A stretch of 64,000 nt of DNA from Deinococcus sedimenti (GCF_014648135.1 NZ_BMQN01000001.1:62001-126000), one strand, 5' to 3'; positions 26,965 to 35,871 are shown, counted from the stretch's first letter. The notes: generated from the letters alone by a model not told the origin. Translations and numbers: made by a program.

Positions 26965-27105
26965 GGTCGGCGTGGGAGTCGAACCCGGACCCGTGAGGGT
27001 CATCGCCAGAGAACCGATCCTTCCTCGGCCCGACCGGTGAAGCAGGGCGGCGGACAAGTGGGTCACGCAGGGTGGTTCCTTTTCAAAGAGAACCCTGGGT
27101 GTTCG
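26965..27105 (-). ncRNA. Candidate Y RNA next to the tRNA-like array
   Basis: Contains CUUG-UCC ... GGG-CCGA (27025-27058) closed by an inner GCCG/CGGU helix, and an outer GGAACC/GGUUCU helix (27079-27074 with 27015-27010). Downstream is a tRNA-like 3' module (T-loop GGGTTCGACTCCC, GACCC/GGGTC arm and possible acceptor GGTCGG/CCGACC at 27035-27030 with 26970-26965). The alternative pairings share bases, so the real fold is uncertain, as are the ends. A Ro-binding hairpin joined to a tRNA-like module is the plan of bacterial Y RNAs, and D. radiodurans has its Y RNA gene near rsr. Confidence 0.6.
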
Positions 27106-27176
27106 GCCCGCGCCGGGTGCGAGGGGTGCCCTCACCTGCCGCGCAGTCTACGGGGGAGCGCGTGTGGGCCGCATTC

Positions 27177-27211
27177 GCCGCATGGCGTACGGGCGGACTA
27201 CGCCATGCGGC
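27177..27211. repeat. Perfect 13-bp hairpin upstream of the RNA array
   Basis: 27177-27189 pairs with 27199-27211 (GCCGCATGGCGTA and its complement), loop of 9. No T-tract. It lies between the RNA array and the end of fakA; role unknown. Confidence 0.6.
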
Positions 27212-27332
27212 GGGTCGGCCGTGAGGCCCGGGGTGACTGCGGTGGGGTGCCGGCCCGTGAGCAGCTATGCAGAGGGGGACTCTGTTCGCCGAAGGCGCAT
27301 CGTCTGACGGGTACGTCCGCCAGTGAGTGGGG

Positions 27333-27377
27333 CCCGCAGAACGGCCGGAAGCGTGATTCTTCCGGCCGTTCTGCGGG
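27333..27377. repeat. Perfect 19-bp gene-end hairpin downstream of fakA
   Basis: 27333-27351 pairs perfectly with 27359-27377 around a 7-base loop. It starts 10 bases past the fakA stop (minus strand) and has no T-tract on either side. Probably the fakA transcript end. Confidence 0.75.
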
Positions 27378-27387
27378 GCGCTGACCC

Positions 27388-29016
27388 TTACTCCACGGTG
27401 ACGAGGTAGTCGTACAGGTCCGGCCCGCCGGGGTGCGCTTCGACCTCGGCCATGCTGAATTCCTTCCCGATGCGCCCGGCGAGGGTCTCGAGGTCCTCCT
27501 GGGTGTGCTGCGGGCCGCCGAACACGGTGATGATCTCCTGCCCCTGGTAGTGGCGGTTGAGCATCTCCATGACGCTGTCCTCGGGGGTGCCGCCGCTCTG
27601 GACGAGTTCGTCGTCCATCAGGCCGATCACGTCGCCCTCCTTGATGTCCAGGGTGCGGCCGTCCTTCACGGTGATGTTGGTGGTGCGGCTGGCGCGGGTC
27701 ACCTCGAAGGTCGTGACGGCGCGGGACGCCTCGGTCATGCCGTCCACGAGCTCTGAAGCGGGCACGTCGGGGCTGAAGTTCAGCGCCGCGCCGATGCCCT
27801 GGCCGAGGGTGCGGGTGGGGATGACGACCGCGCGGCCCTCCATGAGTTCCATGGCCTTCTCGGCGGCCATCAGGACGTTCTTGTTGTTCGGCAGGATGAT
27901 GACCTGCTCGGCGCTGACCGACCGGACGGCGTCCACGATGTCCTGCACGCTGGGGTTCGCGGTCTGCCCGCCGGACACGATCCTGGCCCCGAAGCTGCGG
28001 AACAGTTTCACGAGGCCGTACCCGCTGGCGACTGCCACGAGGCCGCTGGGCGCGATTTCCTCCTCGGCGCGGGCAGTGGCGCCGGCCATGCCGAGGATCT
28101 CGGTGTGCTGCTCGCTCATGTCCTCGACCTTCGTCTTGAGCATCTTCCCGTAGCGGCCCACCGTGGCGAGCAGCTGGTCCGGCTCGTTCGTGTGGATGTG
28201 GCCCTTCACGTAGCCTTCCGCGCCCACGACGAGCAGGCTGTCCCCGAACGGCGTGACCAGTTCACGGATCTCCTCGATGGGCTTGGTTGCCTCGCTCATG
28301 AGGAACTCGGTGCAGAAGCCGAACTCCTCGTTCTCGAACTGCTCCTGCGCGTAGCTGGTGATCTCGGGCGCGGGGGGCAGCGCCTCGCCGCGCAGCTGCG
28401 CCAGCATGCCCTGCACGACGTACAGGTACCCCTGGCCGCCGCTGTCGATCACGCCCGCCTGCTTCAGCGCCGGGAGCATCTCGGGCGTCTGGTCCAGCAG
28501 CTCCTGCCCCCTGAACAGGGCGTTTTCCAGCACGTCCTCGATGTGGTCACCTTTCGCGCCCTCGGCCACGCCGCGCGCGACAGTCAGGATGGTGCCCTCC
28601 ACGGGTTTCATGACGGCGCCGTACCCGGTCTTCTGCGCCGCCTGGAACGCGCGGCCCAGCGTGGCGGCGTCCACGACCTGCTGGTCCTTGATGGTCTCCG
28701 CGAAGCCCTTGAGCAGCTGCGAGAGGATCACGCCGCTGTTCCCGCGGGCACCCAGCAGCGCGCCGTAACTGATGGCGCGGGCCACGCCGGGCATGCTGCT
28801 CTCGTCGCAGGTGTCCAGTTCGCGGCGCACGGACTGCATGGTCAGGTGCATGTTCGTGCCGGTGTCGCCGTCCGGGACGGGGTAGACGTTCAGGGCGTTG
28901 ACCTGCTCGCGGTACACGCCGAGCCAGTCGGTCGCGTAACGCAGCATGCGGGCCAGGTCGGCGGGGCTCAGGTGCGCGCGGTGCCCGGTGTGCGCGGCGT
29001 TCGTGACGTCAGACAC
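27388..29016 (-). CDS. fakA: Fatty acid kinase FakA (DAK2 domain)
   Basis: 542 residues. ATP-dependent phosphorylation of FakB-bound fatty acids so that exogenous acyl chains can enter phospholipids. N-terminal Dak-type kinase domain with PVPDGDTGTNMHLTM (nucleotide/Mg site), LGARGNSGVILSQLLKGF and AGVIDSGGQGYL. The middle domain has TEFLMSE and GHIHTNEPDQ; the C-terminal DegV-like domain ends LYDYLVTVE. The 8-nt overlap with an Asp23-family gene upstream reproduces the common yloU-yloV pairing. No FakB is in the window. Confidence 0.9.
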   Translation of the reverse strand: MSDVTNAAHTGHRAHLSPADLARMLRYATDWLGVYREQVNALNVYPVPDGDTGTNMHLTMQSVRRELDTCDESSMPGVARAISYGALLGARGNSGVILSQLLKGFAETIKDQQVVDAATLGRAFQAAQKTGYGAVMKPVEGTILTVARGVAEGAKGDHIEDVLENALFRGQELLDQTPEMLPALKQAGVIDSGGQGYLYVVQGMLAQLRGEALPPAPEITSYAQEQFENEEFGFCTEFLMSEATKPIEEIRELVTPFGDSLLVVGAEGYVKGHIHTNEPDQLLATVGRYGKMLKTKVEDMSEQHTEILGMAGATARAEEEIAPSGLVAVASGYGLVKLFRSFGARIVSGGQTANPSVQDIVDAVRSVSAEQVIILPNNKNVLMAAEKAMELMEGRAVVIPTRTLGQGIGAALNFSPDVPASELVDGMTEASRAVTTFEVTRASRTTNITVKDGRTLDIKEGDVIGLMDDELVQSGGTPEDSVMEMLNRHYQGQEIITVFGGPQHTQEDLETLAGRIGKEFSMAEVEAHPGGPDLYDYLVTVE

Positions 29017-29341
29017 GCTGGACCCCCACGGCGTGCACGCGGGTGGCGCTCAGGTCGATGCCCGCCTGGGTCTTCACGGTGTGCTCCACGCGCTCGACGA
29101 CGTTGCGGGCGACGGTGGGGATGCTCACGCCGTACGCGACGACCACGTACAGGTCCGCGGCGTACTTCCCGGCGTCGCGGCTGATCACGACGCCGTCACT
29201 GACGTTCGCGCGGCCCAGCACGCGGCTGAGGCCCTCCTTGAGGTTGGCGGGGGCCATGCCGACCACGCCCGGGATCTCGTGGGCGGTCAGCCCGATCAGT
29301 GAGGCGAGGGCCGCCTCGGTGATTTGAATGGAACCATTCAC
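29009..29341 (-). CDS. Asp23/Gls24 family envelope stress protein (YloU-like)
   Basis: 110 residues covering a single Asp23 domain: I-T-E-A-A-L-A-S-L-I-G-L-T-A-H-E-I-P-G-V-V-G-M near the N-terminus and D-L-Y-V-V-V-A-Y-G-V-S-I-P-T-V-A-R-N-V in the centre. These proteins are linked to envelope homeostasis and are regularly encoded before fakA. TATACT lies 14 nt upstream of the ATG, so the mRNA leader would be very short. Overlaps fakA by 8 nt. Confidence 0.88.
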   Translation of the reverse strand: MNGSIQITEAALASLIGLTAHEIPGVVGMAPANLKEGLSRVLGRANVSDGVVISRDAGKYAADLYVVVAYGVSIPTVARNVVERVEHTVKTQAGIDLSATRVHAVGVQRV

Positions 29342-29474
29342 AGTAAAGGGCAGTATACCTGCCCACCCTCACGCCTCCCCGGCACGCCGGTGACGCTCAG
29401 GGTTCGCTCAAGCCCACTTCCCGGCGTCCGGGTTCGCGGAACCCGCCGGGGGCGGCGCGTGATCTACTCCGCGC

Positions 29475-30797
29475 ATGCCTCTGGTCACTTCCATGGACGC
29501 CGCCGACCTCACCCTGTCGTTCGTCACGCCGGACGGGGGCCGCCTGACCCGTGACCTGGACGGGGGAGAGGTCCGCCTGACCGCCCGCACGGACGCGGGT
29601 GATCAGGCCGTGGCGCTCGCACCCGCCAGCCCGGCCGAGGGGCAGGAACTCGGCGGCGCCCTGATCCGCCTGGCGCGCGAGCTGAAGGCCACCCGCGTGC
29701 GCGTCCCCGCCAGCGAGCACGCCGCCGCGCTGGCCGCCGCCGCCCTGAGCGCCGGGTGGCGCGACGGCCGCTACCGCCGCAGCGCCCCGGGGGACGTGCA
29801 ACTGTTCGTGGAGGGCCTGAGCGCCGACGAGCACGCCCGCGTGGAGGCGCTGAGCGCGGGCCTGACCCTCGCGCGGGATCTCGTGAGCGCCCCCGCGAAC
29901 GTCCTGAACCCCGCGACCCTGGCCCGCGAGGCCCGCACCCTGGAAGCCCTCGGCGTGGATGTGGACGTCTGGGACGGCGACGACATCACGGCGCGCGGCA
30001 TGAACCTCCTCGCGGCGGTCGCGGCGGGCAGCGCGACGGGACCGCGCCTGATCCGCGCCACCATTCCCGCGCGGGGCGAGGCGCACACGGTCGTCGCGCT
30101 GGTCGGGAAGGGGATCACCTTCGACACCGGCGGGTACTCCATCAAGCCCGCCGCGGGCATGGTGAACATGAAGAGCGACATGGGCGGCGCGGCCGCCGTG
30201 CTGGGCGCCGTGCGCGCCCTGGCGGCCCTGCGCGACCTGATTCCCGAGGGGGTCGAGGTCCGCGCGTACGTCGCCGCTGCCGAGAACATGGTCGGGCCGG
30301 ACGCCATGCGCCCCGGTGACGTGTACCGCGCCGCGAACGGTCTGCACGTGGAGATCACGAACACCGACGCCGAGGGCCGCCTCGTGCTGGCCGACGCGCT
30401 GACCGTCGCCTGCGAGGAGGGCGCGACCGAGGTCGTGGACCTCGCCACGCTGACCGGCGTGAAGGTCAGCGCGCTGGGCAACGACATCGCCGCGCTGTTC
30501 AGCAGCGACGCTGCCCTGACCGCCCGCCTGAAGGCCGCCGCGCAGGGTGCGGGCGAGCACGTCTGGGAACTGCCGCTGCACCAGCCGTACCTGAAGACCT
30601 ACCGGAAGGGCACCATCGCGGACCTGAAGAACAGTGACATGCAGCCCGCCGGGGCGAGCATCAAGGCCGCGCTGTTCCTCCAGCAGTTCGTGACGCGCCC
30701 CTGGGCGCACCTGGACATCGCCGGGAACGCCACCCGCGAGGAACACGCGACCGGCTGGGGCGTCGGCACGCTCGTCGAGTACGTCCTGGCGCGGTAA
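29475..30797 (+). CDS. pepA: Leucyl aminopeptidase (M17)
   Basis: 440 residues. Two-metal cytosolic exopeptidase removing N-terminal residues. Variable N-terminal domain to about 150, then the catalytic domain with VGKGITFDTGGYSIKP (metal Lys/Asp), MKSDMGGAAAVLGAV, the family signature NTDAEGRLVLADAL, and GNDIAALFSSD. TCTACT ends 6 nt before the ATG. Convergent with the ParB-like gene; a 15-bp hairpin separates the two stops. Besides turnover, some PepA proteins bind DNA; nothing here shows that. Confidence 0.93.
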   Translation: MPLVTSMDAADLTLSFVTPDGGRLTRDLDGGEVRLTARTDAGDQAVALAPASPAEGQELGGALIRLARELKATRVRVPASEHAAALAAAALSAGWRDGRYRRSAPGDVQLFVEGLSADEHARVEALSAGLTLARDLVSAPANVLNPATLAREARTLEALGVDVDVWDGDDITARGMNLLAAVAAGSATGPRLIRATIPARGEAHTVVALVGKGITFDTGGYSIKPAAGMVNMKSDMGGAAAVLGAVRALAALRDLIPEGVEVRAYVAAAENMVGPDAMRPGDVYRAANGLHVEITNTDAEGRLVLADALTVACEEGATEVVDLATLTGVKVSALGNDIAALFSSDAALTARLKAAAQGAGEHVWELPLHQPYLKTYRKGTIADLKNSDMQPAGASIKAALFLQQFVTRPWAHLDIAGNATREEHATGWGVGTLVEYVLAR

Positions 30798-30810
30798 ACG
30801 GGTCGTGGAG

Positions 30811-30846
30811 AGTGGGTCGTGGTGAGTGGAATCACCACGACCCACT
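30811..30846. repeat. Perfect 15-bp hairpin between convergent genes
   Basis: 30811-30825 pairs with 30832-30846 around a 6-base loop; the right arm touches the stop of the minus-strand gene. No T-tract. Probably ends both transcripts. Confidence 0.75.
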
Positions 30847-31766
30847 TACATCGCGGGGTTCAGTTTGCCGCGCAGCACGAGTTTCATGCGCTGACTGAGG
30901 CGCTTGTACATGGGCGGGGAGTGCTGCGCGCGGAAGTCCATGGTGGCCTCCTCGCTGCCCACGTCATGCCCGTACTTCTGCGTCAGGAAGTAGCGGTGGT
31001 CCATGATCCACAGGTACAGGTCCGCCTCGGTCCGCCCGGGGAAGCGGGACATCACGTCGTGCAGGTCGATGTTCTCCACGATCCGGCAGTACAGGCGGCG
31101 GTACCAGCTTTCCACCGCCTCCTCCCACGTGACGGGCGGCAGGCCCGCGCGGTCGGGTTTGCGGTCCAAGAAGTACTGCCGGGTGCGGATGTGCTCCAGC
31201 AGTTTCTCGTAGCGGCCCGGCGTGGTGAAGCGGATCGGGTGGTGGTTCGGGACGAGCGTGTCGAGGTTCGTGGCCTTCAGGAACTGCGCGTACTCGCCCT
31301 TGATGATCAGGTCCTTCAGGGTGTCGCCCTCCTCGGGCGGGACGGTGACGTGCAGTTCGATCACGTACGCGTCGATGTACTTCTGCCCCTGGCGGCGGGC
31401 GACGGACACGCGGTGGTTGCCGTCCTTGACGAAGTACAGTTCGCCGACCTTGTACACCTGGATGGGCGGCAGCTCCTTGCCCTGCAGCTGCGCGGCGCGC
31501 ACGCCGATCCAGCGTTCGTCCAGGTGCGCTTCCTTGGGCAGGTAGTGCCGGTCGAACTCGCGGTAGCGGTCCACCGACCCGATGATGTGGTCCACCTCGA
31601 TGGTCTCCAGGCCGCGCTGGTGCTCGCCGTCGGGGGCGAGGTGCCGGACCCAGTCGAACGGCAGCAGTTCGTTCGGCTGCCGCCGCAGGATGGACAGGAG
31701 GTCGCGCACGTCCCCGAGAAAACGGGCGCGTTCGACGTCGTGTTTGGCCTGATCGAAGATGGACAT
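30846..31766 (-). CDS. ParB/sulfiredoxin-fold protein (DUF4032-like)
   Basis: 306 residues from the ATG at 31766, 11 nt after AAGGAG; a GTG at 31778 overlaps that Shine-Dalgarno and is less likely. Residues about 85-130 carry P-P-I-Q-V-Y-K-V-G-E-L-Y-F-V-K-D-G-N-H-R-V-S-V-A-R, the ParB-like nucleotide-binding fold with the R/H pair. The C-terminal 150 residues (WEEAVESWYRRLYCRIVENI, YLWIMDHRYFL) are alpha-helical and recall DUF4032 proteins. No parA or DNA-binding helix-turn-helix is visible, so a role in partition is not implied. Function unknown. Confidence 0.7.
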   Translation of the reverse strand: MSIFDQAKHDVERARFLGDVRDLLSILRRQPNELLPFDWVRHLAPDGEHQRGLETIEVDHIIGSVDRYREFDRHYLPKEAHLDERWIGVRAAQLQGKELPPIQVYKVGELYFVKDGNHRVSVARRQGQKYIDAYVIELHVTVPPEEGDTLKDLIIKGEYAQFLKATNLDTLVPNHHPIRFTTPGRYEKLLEHIRTRQYFLDRKPDRAGLPPVTWEEAVESWYRRLYCRIVENIDLHDVMSRFPGRTEADLYLWIMDHRYFLTQKYGHDVGSEEATMDFRAQHSPPMYKRLSQRMKLVLRGKLNPAM

Positions 31767-31993
31767 GGGACGGGTCACTCCTTGAGCCCCCTGCGGTCGG
31801 GGGCGGGTGGGGCCGGGTCGCCTCTGTCGTCGCCGGGAGAGAAGAAACCCGGACTTGCCGCCATGCTAGCGCAGCCCCTGTCAGGCGTTGGTGACGAAAG
31901 CCCCCCGGGCGGCCCTTCTGAAAGCGTTTAGGTTTCCGGTCAATGGTGTCCGGTGCCGCCAGCGTCCCCGCGCCCGCCGGTGTTGAATGCGGC

Positions 31994-32590
31994 ATGCTTG
32001 GCAAGTTCTTCAAGAAGCCCGCCGATGACATGGGCGGCCGCGTTCCCCCGGGACAGACCCTCACCGTGCGCTTCCCGGTCCTCACGTACGGCCCCACGCA
32101 GCACTACCGGCCCGAGGACGTCGTCATCCGCATCACGGGACTCGCCGAGGAGCACACCTTCACCTGGGCGGACCTGATGGCCCTGCCGCAGACCACACTG
32201 ACGTACGACATCCACTGCGTGACCCACTGGAGCAAGCTGGACACCACCTGGACCGGCGTGCGCGTCACCGACCTGATGGCGCACATCGGGCTGAAGCCCG
32301 GCGCGACGCACGTCATGCAGCACTCGGTCGGCGGCTACACCACCAACCTCAGCCTGGAGGACTTCCTGCGCCCGGAGAACCTGCTGGCCCACACCTTCGA
32401 CGGGCAGCCGCTGGACGCCGAGCACGGCGGGCCCCTGCGGCTGGTCGTGCCGCACCTGTACTTCTGGAAGAGCGCCAAGTGGCTGACCGGCCTGGAATTC
32501 ATGCCGGGCGACCAGCCGGGCTTCTGGGAACGCAACGGGTACCACATGCGCGGCGATCCCTTCGCGGAGGAACGCTACGACGACGACTGA
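31994..32590 (+). CDS. Sulfite-oxidase-like molybdopterin-binding oxidoreductase
   Basis: 198 residues covering only the molybdopterin domain (YuiH-like), with FPVLTYGPTQHYRPEDVVIRITGL, the segment D-I-H-C-V-T-H-W-S containing the Mo-ligating Cys, W-T-G-V-R-V-T-D-L and V-V-P-H-L-Y-F-W-K-S-A-K-W. No Tat signal or heme domain, so a cytoplasmic reductase/oxidase of unknown substrate. moeA for its cofactor lies at 59818. Start chosen at MLGKFFKKP; a longer reading to 31943 lacks family similarity. Confidence 0.86.
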   Translation: MLGKFFKKPADDMGGRVPPGQTLTVRFPVLTYGPTQHYRPEDVVIRITGLAEEHTFTWADLMALPQTTLTYDIHCVTHWSKLDTTWTGVRVTDLMAHIGLKPGATHVMQHSVGGYTTNLSLEDFLRPENLLAHTFDGQPLDAEHGGPLRLVVPHLYFWKSAKWLTGLEFMPGDQPGFWERNGYHMRGDPFAEERYDDD

Positions 32591-32633
32591 CCCCACCGGC
32601 ACGCCCGACCTGACCGGCGGCGGCGAGTACCTC

Positions 32634-33164
32634 GTGCCGGACGTCCTGCGGCCCGGCCTGACGCTGATCCTGGTCGGGACCGCGCCCAGCCGCATCAGTG
32701 CCGCTGCCCGCGCCTACTACGCCAACCCCGGCAACCGCTTCTGGCACACGCTGGCCACCGTCGGCCTGACCCCGGAGCTGCTCATGCCGCAGGAGTACGC
32801 CCGCCTGCCCGAATTCGGCATCGGCCTGACCGACGTCGCCAAGCGGCACAGCGGCGTGGACGCCGACCTGCCCGCCGGTGCCTGGGCGCCTGATGAGCTG
32901 CGCGTCAAACTGCGGACCTACCAGCCCCGCGTGATCGCGTTCACCAGCAAGCGCGGCGCGGCCGAGACGCTGGGCGTGCCCACCGGCCGCCTCCCGTACG
33001 GCCCGCACCCCGAACCCCTGGAAGGCGCAGAGGTCTGGGTGCTGCCCAGCACCAGCCCCCTGGCGCAGACGCACTTCCAGCTGGCACCCTGGCAGGCGCT
33101 CGCGGCGCGCGTGCAGGCCCTGCGCGGGAACCCGGGCGAACCGGGCCGCGTACCGGAGTCATGA
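32634..33164 (+). CDS. mug: G:T/U mismatch-specific DNA glycosylase (MUG/TDG family)
   Basis: 176 residues if started at the GTG at 32634. Excises uracil or thymine from mismatches in base-excision repair. VPDVLRPGLTLILVGTAPS, YYANPGNRFWHTL, EFGIGLTDVAKR and the C-terminal V-L-P-S-T-S-P motif are those of MUG; the first motif normally has GINPG, here GTAPS. The frame is open upstream of the GTG to the preceding gene without an obvious ATG, while a Shine-Dalgarno GGAGGA at 32566 has no start near it, so the start is uncertain. Confidence 0.87.
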   Translation: MPDVLRPGLTLILVGTAPSRISAAARAYYANPGNRFWHTLATVGLTPELLMPQEYARLPEFGIGLTDVAKRHSGVDADLPAGAWAPDELRVKLRTYQPRVIAFTSKRGAAETLGVPTGRLPYGPHPEPLEGAEVWVLPSTSPLAQTHFQLAPWQALAARVQALRGNPGEPGRVPES

Positions 33165-33910
33165 CCCGCTCCCGCCCCCATCTGCGCGGTGGCGCGCGCC
33201 TCGCCCGCCAGCTGCTGACACCCACCCCCGACCCCGCGCCCGGCGGGGACCCGTGGCAGGTGCAGCGCCCCGGTGACCCCCGCGCCGCCCTGGCCCGCGG
33301 GCGCGGACAGGCCCGGCGACTGGGCGGCGTGGGCCTGCTGATTGTCCTCACACTGGTCGCCCTGTCGTTCCTGGGCACCCTGAGCGTCCTCCTGGGGATC
33401 GGCGTGGCATCCGGTAGTGACGTCGCCGGGTGGCTCTTGGCCCTGACGCTTCTGCTCAGCTTCGCCGTGATCGCCTGGAGTGCCCGCCGCGCCCGCCGCC
33501 TGCTGCGCGCCCCCACCCCCGACACTGTCACGCTGCACGCCGCCCCCGGCGACGAGCTGGGCCTGCTGCGCACCCTGCGGCAGTACGAACGCGCCCTGCC
33601 CACCCCCAGCCTGCCCGCCTTCCAGCAGGCCGTGACCGCCACCCGCGACGCCCTGCGCGTCACCGAGCACGCCTCCACCCTCACCCGCGACGTGTTCGAC
33701 GCCCGGCAGGCCGCCCGCGAGGACCTGCCCCGCATCCTCGGCAGCTACGCCGCCGCCCACACCCCCGACCACCGGGAACTGGACCGCCAGCTGCAGCTCA
33801 TCGAGGCCCGCATGACCGCCATCACCCGCGAACAGGCCCAGGCGCAGCGCCGCGACCAGCAGGCCGACACCACCTTCCTGCGCGACAAGTACACGCCCCC
33901 CCAGGACTGA
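33161..33910 (+). CDS. Hypothetical two-helix membrane protein
   Basis: 249 residues. ATG overlaps the mug stop (ATGA), indicating coupled translation. Basic N-terminus, two transmembrane helices (about 55-80 and 87-107), then an extended alpha-helical cytoplasmic tail (about 120-240) with heptad-like charge patterns. No family recognised. The coupling to mug is tight but may be only positional. Confidence 0.65.
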   Translation: MTRSRPHLRGGARLARQLLTPTPDPAPGGDPWQVQRPGDPRAALARGRGQARRLGGVGLLIVLTLVALSFLGTLSVLLGIGVASGSDVAGWLLALTLLLSFAVIAWSARRARRLLRAPTPDTVTLHAAPGDELGLLRTLRQYERALPTPSLPAFQQAVTATRDALRVTEHASTLTRDVFDARQAAREDLPRILGSYAAAHTPDHRELDRQLQLIEARMTAITREQAQAQRRDQQADTTFLRDKYTPPQD

Positions 33911-34003
33911 CGGGCACGCAGGTAAAGGCCACCTACAGAAAGCCGCAACCGCAGCGAAGGAAACCGGGGCCAGCGGCCTGCCGCCACCTGCCAACCTGAC
34001 CTC

Positions 34004-35437
34004 ATGTCCCGCCCCACCCCCCTCCTGACCGCCCTGCTGCTCGGCACCCTGCTGGCCCCCACCGGCTCGGCGCAGGACGCCGCGCTCGATGAACTGAACG
34101 CCCAGGCCGCCACGACCCTCAACCGCGTCGCCGCCACCCGCGTCACCCGGCCCGGGGCGGCCGTGCCCGGCACACCCACCGCCCTGAACACCAGCGTCAC
34201 CGTGCGCTACGGCCCCACCCGGCCCGGCGCGGTGCTGCTGCTGATGCCCGGCTACCTGGGCGGGGCGGGCAGCTTCGACCGGCTGGCCCGGCAGCTGACC
34301 AGTCTGGACCCCACTCTGGCCGTGTGGGCTGTGGACCGCCGCTCGAACCTGCTTGAGGACCATGCGCTGCTGCTCAGCGCCGCTGCGCCGCAACTGGCTC
34401 AGATCGTCCAGCGCGGCCTGCCCACCCGTGACCCCGCCAGCGTCACGTTCATGAAGGACTGGGGCCTGGACACCACGCTGCGCGACTGGCGAGCTGCCGT
34501 GCTCGAAGCGCGGACCCTCACCCCGAACGTGTTCATCGGCGGGCACTCCATGGGCGGTACCCTGACCGGCCTGTACGCCACGTACGACTTCAGCGGCAAG
34601 GCCGGCGCGCAGGACGTACGCGGCCTGGTCATGCTCGACGGCCTGCCGGGCCTGATGAGCACCAAACCCATGACCCAGGACCAGTACCAGCAGGGTGGCG
34701 GCGCGAACCTCATGGGCGCCGTCCCGGGCCTGCAGCAACTGAGCCGCGCGCCCTTCGTCAGTGCGCCCTACTTCAGCCCTGACCTGGCCGCCCGCGCCGC
34801 CGCGCAGGCCCGCCTGGCCGCCCTGCAACCTGACGCGCGGGCCCCGCAGGGCGGCTTCGCGTCATTTCCCGCCACGAACCTCGCGGCGGCCATGACCCGC
34901 CTGGACCAGCGGTACGCCCTGCTGCCGTTCATGGCCATCAAGGCCGGACGCGCCATCAACGCCGCCGACGCGCCCTTCCTGCCCACCCAGGCGCTGGGCG
35001 GCAAGGGCACCCGCTGGATCACCGGCGCGACCGACCCGACCAAACCCGTCGGGTGGGTCAGTGACGCCTCCCAGCTGACCGACGCCCGCGACTTCGTCCG
35101 CCGTTATCTGACGCCCCTGAGCGATTACACCGAGTGGTACTTCCCCGCCCGCCTGACCCTGGATCTGGCCGCCGCCCGAACCGACACCACCGGCACCCCG
35201 TTCGAGAAGACCCTGCCGGTCCGTCCGTCCCGCACCCTGACCCTGCCCGTCCTGGGGATCGCCGCCGAGCAGGGCGTGACCACCGAGACGCAATTCCGCG
35301 AATATGCCGCCGGGACCCGCATGGCCCTGACCACGCGCACCCTGAAGGGCGCCGCGCACCTGGACATCACGACAGCCAGCAGCGATCAGGTCGCCCGCTG
35401 GATCTTGTCCTGGCTGGGGCCCCTGCGCCGCTCCTGA
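34004..35437 (+). CDS. Secreted alpha/beta-hydrolase
   Basis: 477 residues with a Sec signal (about 1-23, cleavage after GSA). Lid and core of an alpha/beta-hydrolase: VLLLMPGYLGGAGSFDRLA (oxyanion region), nucleophile elbow GGHSMGG near residue 183, and a late A-A-H-L-D-I with the probable catalytic His near 450. Substrate unknown; esterase or lipase activity is plausible. Stands alone, with about 90 nt upstream and no strong promoter seen. Confidence 0.82.
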   Translation: MSRPTPLLTALLLGTLLAPTGSAQDAALDELNAQAATTLNRVAATRVTRPGAAVPGTPTALNTSVTVRYGPTRPGAVLLLMPGYLGGAGSFDRLARQLTSLDPTLAVWAVDRRSNLLEDHALLLSAAAPQLAQIVQRGLPTRDPASVTFMKDWGLDTTLRDWRAAVLEARTLTPNVFIGGHSMGGTLTGLYATYDFSGKAGAQDVRGLVMLDGLPGLMSTKPMTQDQYQQGGGANLMGAVPGLQQLSRAPFVSAPYFSPDLAARAAAQARLAALQPDARAPQGGFASFPATNLAAAMTRLDQRYALLPFMAIKAGRAINAADAPFLPTQALGGKGTRWITGATDPTKPVGWVSDASQLTDARDFVRRYLTPLSDYTEWYFPARLTLDLAAARTDTTGTPFEKTLPVRPSRTLTLPVLGIAAEQGVTTETQFREYAAGTRMALTTRTLKGAAHLDITTASSDQVARWILSWLGPLRRS

Positions 35438-35494
35438 CCGCCGGGAGGCCAGCAGGTGATCGACCTCCCCTCCGGCCTTGCCCCGTGGTCCGCT

Positions 35495-35803
35495 TTACCA
35501 GCTCTCGTCGTCCCGCTCCTCTCGTTTCCCGTCCCGGCGGGCCCGGCGCCGCTCGTCCTTGCCGCCCTTTCGTTTCGGTTTGGGCGGGAGTGACAGCACG
35601 TACAGCCGCTCCGGCTGGCACGGCGCGGGAATCTCCCCCAGGGCGTCCACCGGGTCGGCTGCACGCAGGCTGCCGATCACATGCGCGTGGCGCTCACCGC
35701 AGTAGGGGCAGGCGTCCACCACCCAGAACATCACCCGGGTGCCCGGCATGTCCCGCAGGGTCACGAACGCCGGTTGCGGGGTGCGCCGATCCTTCTTCGC
35801 CAT
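35495..35803 (-). CDS. Small zinc-ribbon-like hypothetical protein
   Basis: 102 residues. CPYCGERHAH in the centre looks like half of a zinc ribbon with His ligands, and the C-terminus is strongly basic and charged (KPKRKGGKDERRRARRDGK). TACGCT ends 8 nt before the ATG, supporting expression. No family recognised; nucleic-acid binding would fit the charge but is a guess. Confidence 0.6.
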   Translation of the reverse strand: MAKKDRRTPQPAFVTLRDMPGTRVMFWVVDACPYCGERHAHVIGSLRAADPVDALGEIPAPCQPERLYVLSLPPKPKRKGGKDERRRARRDGKREERDDESW

Positions 35804-35871
35804 AGGCGCGCAGCGTACCCCCGCACCCCGCGCGCATGTGTGGCGGGGCGCGGAATCTGCGCTGCGTGACC

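Noticed and set aside
25525..27387. Protein-coding genes in the RNA region
   Set aside because: Open frames here overlap tRNA and tRNA-like structures, have no start signals and no family features.
31919..31930. LacI-type operator upstream of the molybdopterin enzyme
   Set aside because: TGAAAGCGTTTA matches only the left part of the palindrome; the right half is missing.
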